From assembly GCA_025450255.1 (NCBI GenBank), contig JANWHV010000157.1, positions 1 through 13,042 of the forward strand: a stretch of 13,042 bases of DNA, read 5' to 3'. Shown here piece by piece: positions 6,695 to 13,042 of this stretch. The position numbers were made by a program, and so were the translations under genes. Position 1 is the first letter of the stretch. Every line of letters starts with the position of its first letter. Below the pieces are notes generated by a model. It worked only from the letters and a program-made list of their open reading frames with translations, did not search any database and was not told the DNA's origin. Source of the stretch: Chloroflexota bacterium (GTDB lineage: Bacteria > Chloroflexota > UBA5177 > JANWHV01).

Positions 6695-7966
6695 TCAGGC
6701 GCATGCCCGGAGCACCAACGCGGCATTGATGCCGCCGAATCCGAACGAGTTGCACAGCGCGAAGCGCGGGCGGGCGTCACGTCCGTCACCCTGGATGAGA
6801 TCCAGGTCGCAGGCCGGATCCAGGTTTTCCAGATTCGCCGTCGCGGGCAGGAAGCCATGGTGCAGCGCCAGGGTGACGATGGCCGCCTCGATGGCGCCGC
6901 TCGCGCCGAGGGCGTGCGCGTGCAATCCTTTGGTAGCGCTGACCGGAACGTGCTCCGCTCGCTCGCCAAGGCCGCGGCGAATTGCCAGGGCCTCGGTCGT
7001 GTCGTTGAGCGGCGTGGCGCTGCCGTGCGCCTTGATATAGTCGATCTCATCCGCCAAAATACCCGCGTCGGCCAGCGCCGCCCGGATAGAACGCGCGGCT
7101 TGCTTCCCATCGGGTAACGGCGCCGTCATCCTGTAGGCGTCGCATGTTTGACAGAATCCGGCCACTTCCGCCAGCGGCACGGCGCCGCGCCGCAGGGCGC
7201 GATCGCGCTCCTCCAGAATCAGTATTGCCGCGCCTTCACCCATCACAAACCCGTCGCGATCGCGGTCGAATGGCCGCGAAGCGCGAGCCGGCTCGTCGTT
7301 CCGCGTTGACATCGCGCGAATAGAGGCGAAGGCGCCGAAGCTGAGCGGCATCAACGGCGCCTCGGCCCCGCCCGCGAACGCGAGGTCGATGTCACCGCGA
7401 CGGACGGCGTGGAACGCCTCGCCGACCGCGATGGCGCCCGCCGCGCAGCCGTTCGCGTTGCACACGCACGGGCCGGTGAGCCCCAGGTGCATCGCTACGT
7501 TGGTGCTGGCGGATGCCCCGAACACGGAGAGCGCCAGCAACGGATTGGTTGCCCGTAGCCCGCCGTCCATGAACTTTACATGCTCGGCCTCGGCGCCGGC
7601 GACGCCACCGAGCGCCGATCCCAGGTACACGCCGCCGCGTCCATCGTCCAGCGTCGACAGATCGAGCTTCGCATCCGCCAGGGCCAGTATCGCCGAGGCG
7701 ACCGCGAAGCGGGCGTAGCGATCGAGCCGGTGTACGAGCTTATGCGGCAAATGGTCGCGCGGCTCAAAATCCCGCACTTCAGCCGCGACGCGCGAGGCAA
7801 ACGGCGAGGGATCGAACAACGAAATGGTGTCCACGGCTGAAACGCCACGCCTGACCCCTCGCCAGAGCCCGGCACGGCCAATGCCAATCGGCGTCACGGC
7901 GCCGATACCGGTTATCACCACCCGCCGCGCCCTACCGGCGGCTTCACGGTCGTCAGTTGCGCTCAC
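6695..7966 (-). CDS. FabF-type beta-ketoacyl synthase (KAS I/II family, polyketide- or fatty-acid-like)
   Basis: A 423-residue ketosynthase, normal for the family, that would condense an acyl thioester with a malonyl thioester. It begins RVVITGIGAVTPIGIG (15-30), the usual N-terminal strand. The nucleophile is Cys174 in NANGCAAGA, the first histidine is His314 in KAHGSATPLNDTTEA, and the second is His351 in ATKGLHAHALGASGA with Lys346. The 140- and 37-residue spacings equal those of the FabF triad (Cys163, His303, His340). FGFGG is at 408-412. It is therefore a working ketosynthase, not a chain-length factor (which lacks the Cys). The start is GTG at 7966, whose GTGA overlaps the SRPBCC stop by 4 nt; the open frame extends to 8233, but the extra sequence is unlike a ketosynthase and overlaps the SRPBCC gene. 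The NGC and GLHAH variants depart from FabF (TAC, SMTGH), suggesting a specialised paralogue. No ACP gene is adjacent. Confidence 0.93.
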   Translation of the reverse strand: MSATDDREAAGRARRVVITGIGAVTPIGIGRAGLWRGVRRGVSAVDTISLFDPSPFASRVAAEVRDFEPRDHLPHKLVHRLDRYARFAVASAILALADAKLDLSTLDDGRGGVYLGSALGGVAGAEAEHVKFMDGGLRATNPLLALSVFGASASTNVAMHLGLTGPCVCNANGCAAGAIAVGEAFHAVRRGDIDLAFAGGAEAPLMPLSFGAFASIRAMSTRNDEPARASRPFDRDRDGFVMGEGAAILILEERDRALRRGAVPLAEVAGFCQTCDAYRMTAPLPDGKQAARSIRAALADAGILADEIDYIKAHGSATPLNDTTEALAIRRGLGERAEHVPVSATKGLHAHALGASGAIEAAIVTLALHHGFLPATANLENLDPACDLDLIQGDGRDARPRFALCNSFGFGGINAALVLRACA

Positions 7967-8505
7967 TCCCGATCGCCCGACACGAGGTGTCCACGCTGTA
8001 TCGCCACCCTGCCGTTCAACCCGGATTCCACCCCGGCGGAAGGCGGCACGCTCCCCGTGCCGACGCTCTCGGCGGCCAGCTTGATACCGGCGAGCGTGCG
8101 GTCCGCGATGACGTGGACAAAGAAGCCGCAGACAATCCGTCTGGCGATCCAGGGTCCGGGCCATGGCCACGGCGGCGCGAAACGGTGAACGATGGTCACA
8201 TTCACCGCTTGCCCGGCCTGTACGATCGACCATTCGACCTCCATGCCGCGCGTAACGCCGCCGATGTGCCGGTAGAGCACGCGCGATGCCGCGCCGTCAA
8301 CGCGCTGAATCGCTCGCCAGCGCACGGGGACGGGAAACGGGTCGCGCCACGCGGACATCTCCACGATCCGCCCTTCCGGTCTGTCGGCCAATACGTAAAC
8401 CCGGCGATAGTGAGCGAGGATGCGTGGCCAGTTCTCGACCCGCGACGCCAGCCGCAGCACCACCGTCGCCGGGGCATCGATCTGGATGTGATTTTCGATC
8501 TCGAT
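7963..8505 (-). CDS. SRPBCC / polyketide cyclase-dehydrase-like protein, non-canonical ATC start proposed
   Basis: A START/Bet v1-like (SRPBCC, Polyketide_cyc2 type) protein. Such proteins form a hydrophobic pocket and act as aromatase/cyclases or lipid carriers. The family N-terminus reads EIENHIQIDAP at 2-12, followed by a V-V-L-R-L helix and VENWPRIL (23-30). RIVEMSAWRDPFPVPVRW, an inner-strand block and a late hydrophobic helix complete the fold, and the tail after about 155 is less typical. The homology-supported N-terminus lies upstream of any ATG, GTG or TTG in frame. GAAGGGG (8519 to 8513) sits 7 nt before ATC at 8505, exactly where Met would be expected, so ATC may be the start or a mutated ATG. 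The first canonical codon is GTG at 8463, which would delete the first strand. ATA at 8523, overlapping the upstream TAA, is a third option. Length is 180 residues from the ATC. It overlaps the ketosynthase by 4 nt and lies 14 nt after the reductase stop. Confidence 0.75.
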   Translation of the reverse strand: MEIENHIQIDAPATVVLRLASRVENWPRILAHYRRVYVLADRPEGRIVEMSAWRDPFPVPVRWRAIQRVDGAASRVLYRHIGGVTRGMEVEWSIVQAGQAVNVTIVHRFAPPWPWPGPWIARRIVCGFFVHVIADRTLAGIKLAAESVGTGSVPPSAGVESGLNGRVAIQRGHLVSGDRE

Positions 8506-8519
8506 TGCCGTTCCCCTTC

Positions 8520-9749
8520 TTATACCAGCAGCCGGGCAAGATATCGGGGGCTCAATACCTCGTACGGCGAGAGAAAGTCTCCGGTCACGCCGAGCAGCGT
8601 ATCCGCCAGATGCGGTCGCAGGCGCAGCCGTTCCGCTACATGCTCGAATAAAGTCTGCCGCGTTATCACCTCATGCACGATGATCTCAACCAGACGCTTG
8701 GGCAAAAACTGGCGCCGGTAGCTTGCCGCGAAAGGGCGCAGCGCCGCGGCCCGCGTATCGCCGCGTCGCAACGCCATTCCCGCCACCCGCGCCGCGAGCT
8801 CGGCGCTCCGGAGGCCACGGTACATGCCCTCGCCCGTGAACGGATCGTAGTAGCCGCCCGCGTCGCCGACCAACAGCAACCCGTCGTCGACGCGCTGGCG
8901 TACGCCGCGCGCCAGAGCGCTCGTCGTCCACGGACCACCCACGATCTCGGCATCGCGCAGCCGAGACGCCAGCCATGGATACAGCGCGAGATGGGTGCGA
9001 AAAAACGGCTCGACGCCGCCGATTTCACGCACACCTACGGACGCGGCGCCGGCCGGCACCACGATTGCCACGTTCGCGCGCCGGCCGTCCAGCGGCGCCA
9101 CGCCGCAATATCCTCCAGCTATCACGTGCATCTCGCCGTAGTCTCCCGTATCGCGAACGCCGATCATGTGCGTGACGATGGCGACCTGGCGCAGCCACGT
9201 GGAGGGGCGCGCGAGGCCGAGGCGATTAGCCACGGTGGAGTGTACGCCGTCCGCGCCTACCACGAGCGGAGCGCGCAGTATAAACGGCACGCCGGTCCCG
9301 TCTCGACCGCTCGCCTTACGGCATGCGCCATCCCACTCCCCGACCTCGCGCACTGTCCAGCCCTCGCGCACGTCGACGCCGGCGGCGCGCGCCGCCGCCA
9401 GCAGCACGGCGTCCAGATCCGTCCGTGCAATCGTGTAACCGGTGGCTCGCTCGGGGTTGCCCTCGCCGCGGGCTTCGTATGAGCCTCGGAACGGTGGGTC
9501 CGCGTAGGGGAAGATCGTGAAGCCGCGCAGCCTGCCGTGCGGCACGGCCTTCAGCGCCTCCAACACGCCCAGTTTCGCCAGCAGCGGCGTGGCCTCGGGG
9601 CTAAGGGATTCCCCACAGGGCTTCGGACGAGGCATGTGCGCGCGCTCCAACAAGGTAACGCCAAACCCCTGACGGCGCAGCAGTAGAGCGGTGGCCGCTC
9701 CAGCCGGCCCGCCGCCCACCACGAGAACATCGGAAGCGGGCGCCATCAT
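8520..9749 (-). CDS. FAD-dependent oxidoreductase, geranylgeranyl reductase family
   Basis: A 409-residue flavoprotein of the geranylgeranyl-reductase / aromatic-hydroxylase (PHBH-fold) superfamily, which reduces double bonds or oxidises aromatic or polyketide substrates with FAD. The dinucleotide-binding motif VVGGGPAGAAT lies at about 10-20. KPCGESLSP at about 43-51 matches the conserved Cys-Gly segment of the GGR family. VVGADGVHSTVANRLG follows at about 163-178, then LLLVGDAGGYYDPFTGEGM at about 291-309, the FAD-pyrophosphate and isoalloxazine-contacting region. No membrane helix is obvious. Start choice is uncertain: ATG at 9749 and ATG at 9746 are adjacent, and GTG at 9758 is also in frame; none has a strong Shine-Dalgarno. 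The ATG at 9749 overlaps the stop of a 20-codon frame beginning at 9808. The stop TAA is at 8520-8522. It is second in the four-gene operon. Whether the substrate is an isoprenoid or a polyketide cannot be told from sequence. Confidence 0.9.
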   Translation of the reverse strand: MMAPASDVLVVGGGPAGAATALLLRRQGFGVTLLERAHMPRPKPCGESLSPEATPLLAKLGVLEALKAVPHGRLRGFTIFPYADPPFRGSYEARGEGNPERATGYTIARTDLDAVLLAAARAAGVDVREGWTVREVGEWDGACRKASGRDGTGVPFILRAPLVVGADGVHSTVANRLGLARPSTWLRQVAIVTHMIGVRDTGDYGEMHVIAGGYCGVAPLDGRRANVAIVVPAGAASVGVREIGGVEPFFRTHLALYPWLASRLRDAEIVGGPWTTSALARGVRQRVDDGLLLVGDAGGYYDPFTGEGMYRGLRSAELAARVAGMALRRGDTRAAALRPFAASYRRQFLPKRLVEIIVHEVITRQTLFEHVAERLRLRPHLADTLLGVTGDFLSPYEVLSPRYLARLLV

Positions 9750-9808
9750 CCGCCGCACTCGTCGACTGCGCCGTGGCGCCGATAGTGGTCCGGCACATCG
9801 GCGCGCAT
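9746..9808 (-). CDS. Possible 20-codon coupling/leader ORF between methyltransferase and reductase
   Basis: An ATG at 9808, 5 nt after the methyltransferase stop (9816 to 9814), opens a 20-codon frame (MRADVPDHYRRHGAVDECGG). Its TGA overlaps the reductase ATG at 9749 as ATGA. The reductase itself has no clear ribosome binding site, so translation of this short frame could deliver ribosomes to it. No family is recognised, and a frame this short can easily occur by chance. It may have no product role at all. Confidence 0.25.
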   Translation of the reverse strand: MRADVPDHYRRHGAVDECGG

Positions 9809-9813
9809 GCCGA

Positions 9814-10713
9814 TCATCGGCCGTTCTCCACGCCTGAGTCGCGAGTCACCATCCCATGATGAACGGACGACAGTCCCTCAGGCGGAGACGGAGCGTTGAC
9901 TGGGTACACGCCGTAGGCGGCCAGGCGGAACGGGAACCGTGTCGCGGATACCGCGCCGCGCAATCCCGCCTCATCAAGCAAGTCCCGCAATTCCGCGAGC
10001 GTGTAGGCGCGGAGTACCGACGCGGGCGCGTCGTGCCGCGTCAGCCGGTTCCGCAAGACAAGCCGCAACAGCAGCGCGCCGACATACGCGGGAAAGCTCC
10101 GCTCCAGATCCACGACCACCCACGCTCGCCTGGCAACGCGCGCCAGCTCGCGCAGCACGGCCACCGCCTCGCCAGGCGGAAAATGGTGGAGCGCCAGGGC
10201 ACATGTCACCACGTCGCACGAGCGGTCGGCGAACGGGAGCGCGCGCGCGTCTCCCGCGTGCAGGCGGACCGGCGCGTAGCCAACCTGCCGGCGCGCTACC
10301 GCAAGCACGCCAGCGCTGGCATCCAGGGCGTGCGCGTCGACCACCCAACCCCGCTGCCCCGCTCGTCGCAAGAGCGCGAGCGGCAGATCAGCCGCGCCGG
10401 TGGCCACGTCGAGGTAGCTGAACGGACGTCCTGGCTCGTCGCCCGACACCTCGGCGATCAAGCGCAGCGTCGCCGCCGTCCATCCCAATCCACGATTGAT
10501 CAGCCTGATTTCGGCCAGGTTCCCCGCCAGTTGCTCGGGCGAGAGCGCGGCGTCGTCGAGCATCTCGCGCATGCCGTTCCGCCGGGCGGTTGGGCTTCGG
10601 CGCGCGAAATGCCCGCGCGCACGCGCGGTACGCATGAGCGGAGACATGGTTTCGTCACGGACTGCCGGCGCCAAGCACTCGCGCCGCGCCGCGCTCAGGG
10701 TCAGCTCCGCCAA
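9814..10713 (-). CDS. Class I SAM-dependent methyltransferase (UbiE/Methyltransf_25-like)
   Basis: First gene of the biosynthetic operon. Motif I is YLDVATGAADLPLAL at about 100-114, the acidic end of strand 2 is HALDAS near 128-133, and the post-motif HAGDARALPFADRSCDVVTCALALHHF at about 152-178 is typical of small-molecule O- or C-methyltransferases. Start is uncertain. The frame is open to 10779, but GGGAGG at 10725 to 10720 sits 6 nt before TTG at 10713, which gives 299 residues. The recognisable family N-terminus, REMLDDAALSPEQL...INRGLG, begins only at about residue 49, so ATG at 10572 (252 residues) is a serious alternative. The C-terminal ~25 residues after VYPVNAP look poorly conserved. 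Such methyltransferases often accompany FAD oxidoreductases in type III polyketide clusters, which would suit O-methylation of a phenolic product; that role is inferred. Confidence 0.85.
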   Translation of the reverse strand: MAELTLSAARRECLAPAVRDETMSPLMRTARARGHFARRSPTARRNGMREMLDDAALSPEQLAGNLAEIRLINRGLGWTAATLRLIAEVSGDEPGRPFSYLDVATGAADLPLALLRRAGQRGWVVDAHALDASAGVLAVARRQVGYAPVRLHAGDARALPFADRSCDVVTCALALHHFPPGEAVAVLRELARVARRAWVVVDLERSFPAYVGALLLRLVLRNRLTRHDAPASVLRAYTLAELRDLLDEAGLRGAVSATRFPFRLAAYGVYPVNAPSPPEGLSSVHHGMVTRDSGVENGR

Positions 10714-10719
10714 CACACA

Positions 10720-10767
10720 CCTCCCGCGTCGCACATTCCATAGGCACGTCCCACCTGACTGGTTATA
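10720..10767 (-). promoter_or_regulatory. Candidate promoter -10 and Shine-Dalgarno of the methyltransferase operon
   Basis: Reading the minus strand, TATAAC runs 10767 to 10762, five of six matches to the -10 consensus. The best-placed -35 position, near 10790, is poor. About 36 nt further on GGGAGG (10725 to 10720) is a strong Shine-Dalgarno followed by GTG and TTG codons. The layout supports transcription of the operon from here, divergent from the kinase. This decides against the ATG at 10779 as start, since it lies upstream of the -10. Confidence 0.35.
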
Positions 10768-10779
10768 CCACGCAGGCAT

Positions 10780-10911
10780 TCATTGGCATCAGCGCGGCCC
10801 TACAGCTCCCGCAACATCACCCCGGTTGATAGCGGCGGCTTCCATCTGGCGACAATGGGCATTTTGGGGTACTCTACCCACAGAACGTCGGCATGCGCAG
10901 TCATCCATGGC
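10780..10911. other. Divergent intergenic region upstream of the Ser/Thr kinase
   Basis: No gene was seen. A compact stem GGGTA/TACCC at 10867-10871 and 10875-10879 with a CTC loop lies about 45 nt before the kinase start and could be an operator. TTGATA at 10826-10831 resembles a -35, but only GACAAT at 10851-10856, 19 nt on, could pair with it. Weak evidence. Confidence 0.25.
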
Positions 10912-10921
10912 GAGGATTCCC

Positions 10922-12619
10922 ATGAACCCTACTACCTGCAGCCGCTGTGGTCTATTCCATCCATCAACCACGCATTGCCTCGGCCTGACCGTATCGACGG
11001 AGGCGCGCAGCTCCGACCTCGCCTCGGGCAGCCTCCACGCCGGACGCTACCGCATTCTGCGGCTTCTGCACAGGGGCGGCATGAGCACAATCTATCTGGC
11101 CGAAGATACGAAGATGCAAGGGCGCCAGATCGCCCTCAAAGAGCTGCGACTTCCCGACCGCGCTACGGCGGAGGAAGCTCACGAGGCCGAGGCGTGGTTC
11201 GCACGCGAATCCGCGATGCTGAGCATGCTGCGGCATCCCTTGATCCCCACGTTTTATAGCGTCTTCCGTGAGGGCGATCGCAGTTACATCGCTCAGGAAT
11301 ACGTCCCCGGCGATAATCTTGACGAGATCGTCAGCCAGCAGGGACCTATCGAGCCGGTCGCCGCCACCACCTGGACGATTGCAATCTGCCAGTTGCTCGA
11401 ATATCTGCACGGCCTACCGGAGCCTGTCGTCTTCCGCGACCTGAAACCGGCGAATATCCTGTTGCGCGCGGCGTGGAGCGCGCCGGAGCGACGCCTGGCC
11501 GTGGTGGACTTCGGCATTGCGCGGTCCTATCAGAACGGCACGGTTGGTACGGTCATCGGCACGCCGGGGTACGCGCCCCCCGAGCAGTATCAAGGCCTGG
11601 CCACGCCGCGGAGCGATATCTATGCGCTTGGCGCGACGTTACACCGCTTGCTCACGGGCTACGATCCGGAGCGCGGCACGCCCTTTACCTTCCCGCCGGT
11701 GCAGCCCCTCGCGCCGAAGGTATCCGACAATCTCGCCGCCGTGGTGCGGCGCGCCACCATGCTCAATCCCGCCGAGCGCTATCGAAACGCCGCCGAACTG
11801 CGTTCCGCCTTGCAAGCCACCATCCCGGTCACGGACCGTCCAATGGCGCGGACGCGACGATTGATGGCCCAGAGCCCGCAACGCGCGCTGCTCGGCGTCG
11901 CCGCCCTGCTGATTGTCCCGCTTCTGCTCTCCCAGATGCTGCTGCGCGCCGCGACCGGCGCCCCATACTACTATGAACAACAGCCCGACGGCTATGGCGC
12001 GCCGCCGGCGTACCAGAATCAAAATATCGATCCGTTCGCCCCGGCTCGAACCGCGGTTGGCCCCCCTACCGCCAATAACCCACAGTATGCCCAGTGCAAT
12101 CTTACGGTAGCCCAATACACCAAGCCGCGGACGGATTACACCTGTGGCGCGGACAACGCCGTCTGGTTTATTGACGCGCCAAACAACCAATTGGACCGCG
12201 TACTGCCAAACGGCACGGTCAGCCCGTTTCCTATTCCCGCTCCTGCCTCGGTGATGACCACGATCACGGCTGGCCCTGGCGGATCCCCCGGCGCGGAGTC
12301 GTTGTGGCTGACCGGAACGTCCGCCGCGGTCGTGTATGTCAGATTTGATGGACCGAACCAGATTCGCGGCGGCACGGATCCGATGGCGCCCAGCACCGGC
12401 ATGACGACCGGCGGCGTGACGGTATTGGTCCGCCATGTCGGCGGCGCGGCCCCGGTGGTGCCAATAGGCACCACGCAAAACGGCGGCCTGCGCTTCGTGC
12501 AGCCGAGCGATGGATCGACCGGGATCATATTGCCGGACGGTACGGTGATCCGCCCCACGACAAGCGCCAGGACGGCCATGGCCCCGGCCGCTTCTTCTTC
12601 CGGCACGAGCGTAAACTAG
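10922..12619 (+). CDS. Transmembrane Ser/Thr protein kinase (PknB-like) with Cys/His N-terminus and short Vgb-like C-terminal domain
   Basis: A 565-residue Hanks-type kinase. Start is ATG at 10922, with GAGGA at 10912-10916 and a 5-nt spacer; the frame is open back to 10496, but that part overlaps the methyltransferase. Residues 6-19 read CSRCGLFHPSTTHC, a possible small metal-binding knuckle. Kinase domain 43-300: glycine loop LLHRGGMSTIYLA (48-60), Lys73 in ALKEL, Glu96 in FARESAML, catalytic loop FRDLKPAN (171-178; Phe replaces the usual His, Asp173 retained), DFG at Asp196, and GYAPPEQ at 216-222. After an Arg-rich linker one helix spans about 321-341. The exported part, 345-565, is Pro/Tyr/Gln-rich, then shows blade-like repeats (NAVWFIDAPNNQLDRVLPNGTVSPFPIP, about 412-439, and AESLWLTGTSAAVVYVRF, about 458-475) resembling Vgb-type propellers. 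Only two or three such blades fit. This suggests an extracellular sensor controlling cytosolic phosphorylation. It is divergent from the biosynthetic operon. Confidence 0.9.
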   Translation: MNPTTCSRCGLFHPSTTHCLGLTVSTEARSSDLASGSLHAGRYRILRLLHRGGMSTIYLAEDTKMQGRQIALKELRLPDRATAEEAHEAEAWFARESAMLSMLRHPLIPTFYSVFREGDRSYIAQEYVPGDNLDEIVSQQGPIEPVAATTWTIAICQLLEYLHGLPEPVVFRDLKPANILLRAAWSAPERRLAVVDFGIARSYQNGTVGTVIGTPGYAPPEQYQGLATPRSDIYALGATLHRLLTGYDPERGTPFTFPPVQPLAPKVSDNLAAVVRRATMLNPAERYRNAAELRSALQATIPVTDRPMARTRRLMAQSPQRALLGVAALLIVPLLLSQMLLRAATGAPYYYEQQPDGYGAPPAYQNQNIDPFAPARTAVGPPTANNPQYAQCNLTVAQYTKPRTDYTCGADNAVWFIDAPNNQLDRVLPNGTVSPFPIPAPASVMTTITAGPGGSPGAESLWLTGTSAAVVYVRFDGPNQIRGGTDPMAPSTGMTTGGVTVLVRHVGGAAPVVPIGTTQNGGLRFVQPSDGSTGIILPDGTVIRPTTSARTAMAPAASSSGTSVN

Positions 12620-12798
12620 CCGCGTTCCCGGACTAGTCCCGTTTGTCCAGGGCTGTCCACCGTTGGAATGATGCCGCCTGTCCTGCCACGGATTGATAGT
12701 TAGGAAGATGCCCCGTGCGCGAGCCGGTGCGGCCATCCATATCTTCCGAACGGTAGCTTCCAACGTGCCAAGGAGCAGAGTGTGGGCATCCGCGCATT
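12620..12798. other. Intergenic region between kinase and COX2, possible 5' leader structure
   Basis: No gene was seen. A 10-bp perfect palindrome GGACTAGTCC is at 12630-12639, just after the kinase stop. GGAAGAT at 12703-12709 pairs with ATCTTCC at 12741-12747 across a 31-nt loop that is itself GC-rich. TTGATA at 12693-12698 resembles a -35 but no -10 follows at proper spacing. AAGGAG at 12770-12775 is too far (23 nt) from the GTG at 12799 to be its ribosome binding site unless the leader folds. Confidence 0.25.
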
Positions 12799-13042
12799 GT
12801 GAACCACTCGCTGTTCAATCCAATGTCGCCGCAAGAGGCGCACATTTCAGATTTGTTCGTCGCCACGTTGATCGTCGCGGCGCTGATCTTCGCGTTGGTG
12901 CTCGGACTGCTTCTCTATGCCGTTGTTCGCTTTCGCGGCCGGCCCGACCAACCCGATCCGCCGCCATTTTTTGGTCTAGCCAAGCTCGAAATTGCCTGGA
13001 CGGCAATACCCGCCGCGCTCCTTCTCGTGCTTTTCGGCTTCA
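12799..13042 (+). CDS. Cytochrome c oxidase subunit II, N-terminal part (right edge truncated)
   Basis: The plus strand is open from GTG at 12799 to the end of the window, giving 81 residues of an incomplete protein. It reads VNHSLFNPMSPQEAHISDLF, then a hydrophobic helix (about 19-41, rich in L, V, A), a basic VVRFRGRPDQPDPPPFFG loop, and KLEIAWTAIPAALLLVLFGF, the start of the second helix with the E-I-x-W-T motif of COX2. Subunit II carries the CuA site, which would lie beyond the window. It transfers electrons from cytochrome c to subunit I of a heme-copper oxidase in the cytoplasmic membrane. No better start is in frame upstream; the ATG at 12823 would remove the conserved FNP segment. 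Subunits I, III and assembly genes are expected downstream. A quinol-oxidase subunit II is less likely, given the short N-terminus. Confidence 0.88.
   Translation, partial: MNHSLFNPMSPQEAHISDLFVATLIVAALIFALVLGLLLYAVVRFRGRPDQPDPPPFFGLAKLEIAWTAIPAALLLVLFGF

Noticed and set aside
7967..8233. N-terminal extension of the ketosynthase frame to an upstream start
   Set aside because: The extra 89 residues are Arg/Gly-rich with no ketosynthase character and overlap the SRPBCC coding sequence; the GTGA overlap start at 7966 fits family length.
9856..10743. 295-residue plus-strand frame opposite the methyltransferase
   Set aside because: Arg/Gln/His-rich shadow; the opposite strand carries clear methyltransferase motifs.
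10496..10921. Kinase frame extending back to 10496
   Set aside because: It overlaps the divergent methyltransferase antisense; the GAGGA-preceded ATG at 10922 fits the kinase N-terminus.
11639..12763. 374-residue minus-strand frame opposite the kinase
   Set aside because: Composition is Arg/Gly-rich with no family features; it is an antisense shadow of a high-GC gene.

Overview
The window is a high-GC bacterial chromosomal segment. Nearly every intact frame has a strong GC-skewed third position, and large shadow ORFs lie opposite the real genes. The gene mix suggests Chloroflexota or a similarly deep, high-GC, non-proteobacterial lineage: a transmembrane Ser/Thr kinase with an 'FRDLKP' catalytic loop, a PAS/GAF NarL-type two-component system, a Cache sensor, an ABC solute-binding protein and a COX2 gene. 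That placement is an inference. No rRNA, tRNA, CRISPR, transposase or phage gene was seen, so this looks like ordinary chromosome with one small accessory-looking biosynthetic operon.

Region 1 (1-2671) holds two divergent genes. On the minus strand is the N-terminal part of a membrane sensor with a double-Cache ectodomain, cut by the left window edge. On the plus strand is a family-1 extracellular solute-binding protein with no permease beside it. Their 161-bp gap holds a perfect 8-8-8 inverted repeat, which could be a shared operator.

Region 2 (2706-6404, all minus) is a signalling module. In transcription order it has a receiver-only response regulator, a NarL/FixJ response regulator with a LuxR helix-turn-helix, and an 842-residue PAS-GAF-PAS-GAF-HisKA_3-HATPase sensor kinase that starts 3 nt after the regulator's stop. 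The receiver-only protein closely resembles the receiver of the full regulator, so it looks like a duplicate that lost or never had the DNA-binding domain. It converges on the solute-binding gene with only 34 nt between stops.

Region 3 (6695-10713, all minus) is a compact four-gene operon: class I SAM methyltransferase, geranylgeranyl-reductase-like FAD oxidoreductase, SRPBCC/cyclase-like protein and FabF-type ketosynthase with a complete Cys-His-His triad. The last three genes are translationally coupled. The set suggests synthesis and tailoring of a small polyketide or fatty-acyl-derived product. However, no acyl carrier protein, type III PKS or loading enzyme is in the window. The SRPBCC gene appears to lack a normal start codon where homology places its N-terminus.

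Region 4 (10922-12619, plus) is divergent from the operon and encodes a membrane Ser/Thr kinase. It has a short Cys/His-rich N-terminus, one transmembrane helix and a small C-terminal domain resembling two or three Vgb-type beta-propeller blades. Region 5 (12799-end, plus) is the start of cytochrome c oxidase subunit II, probably the first gene of a respiratory oxidase operon running off the right edge.

Intergenic DNA was read for signals. The most structured stretch is 6595-6669, between the biosynthetic operon and the receiver gene, which contains several overlapping hairpins.
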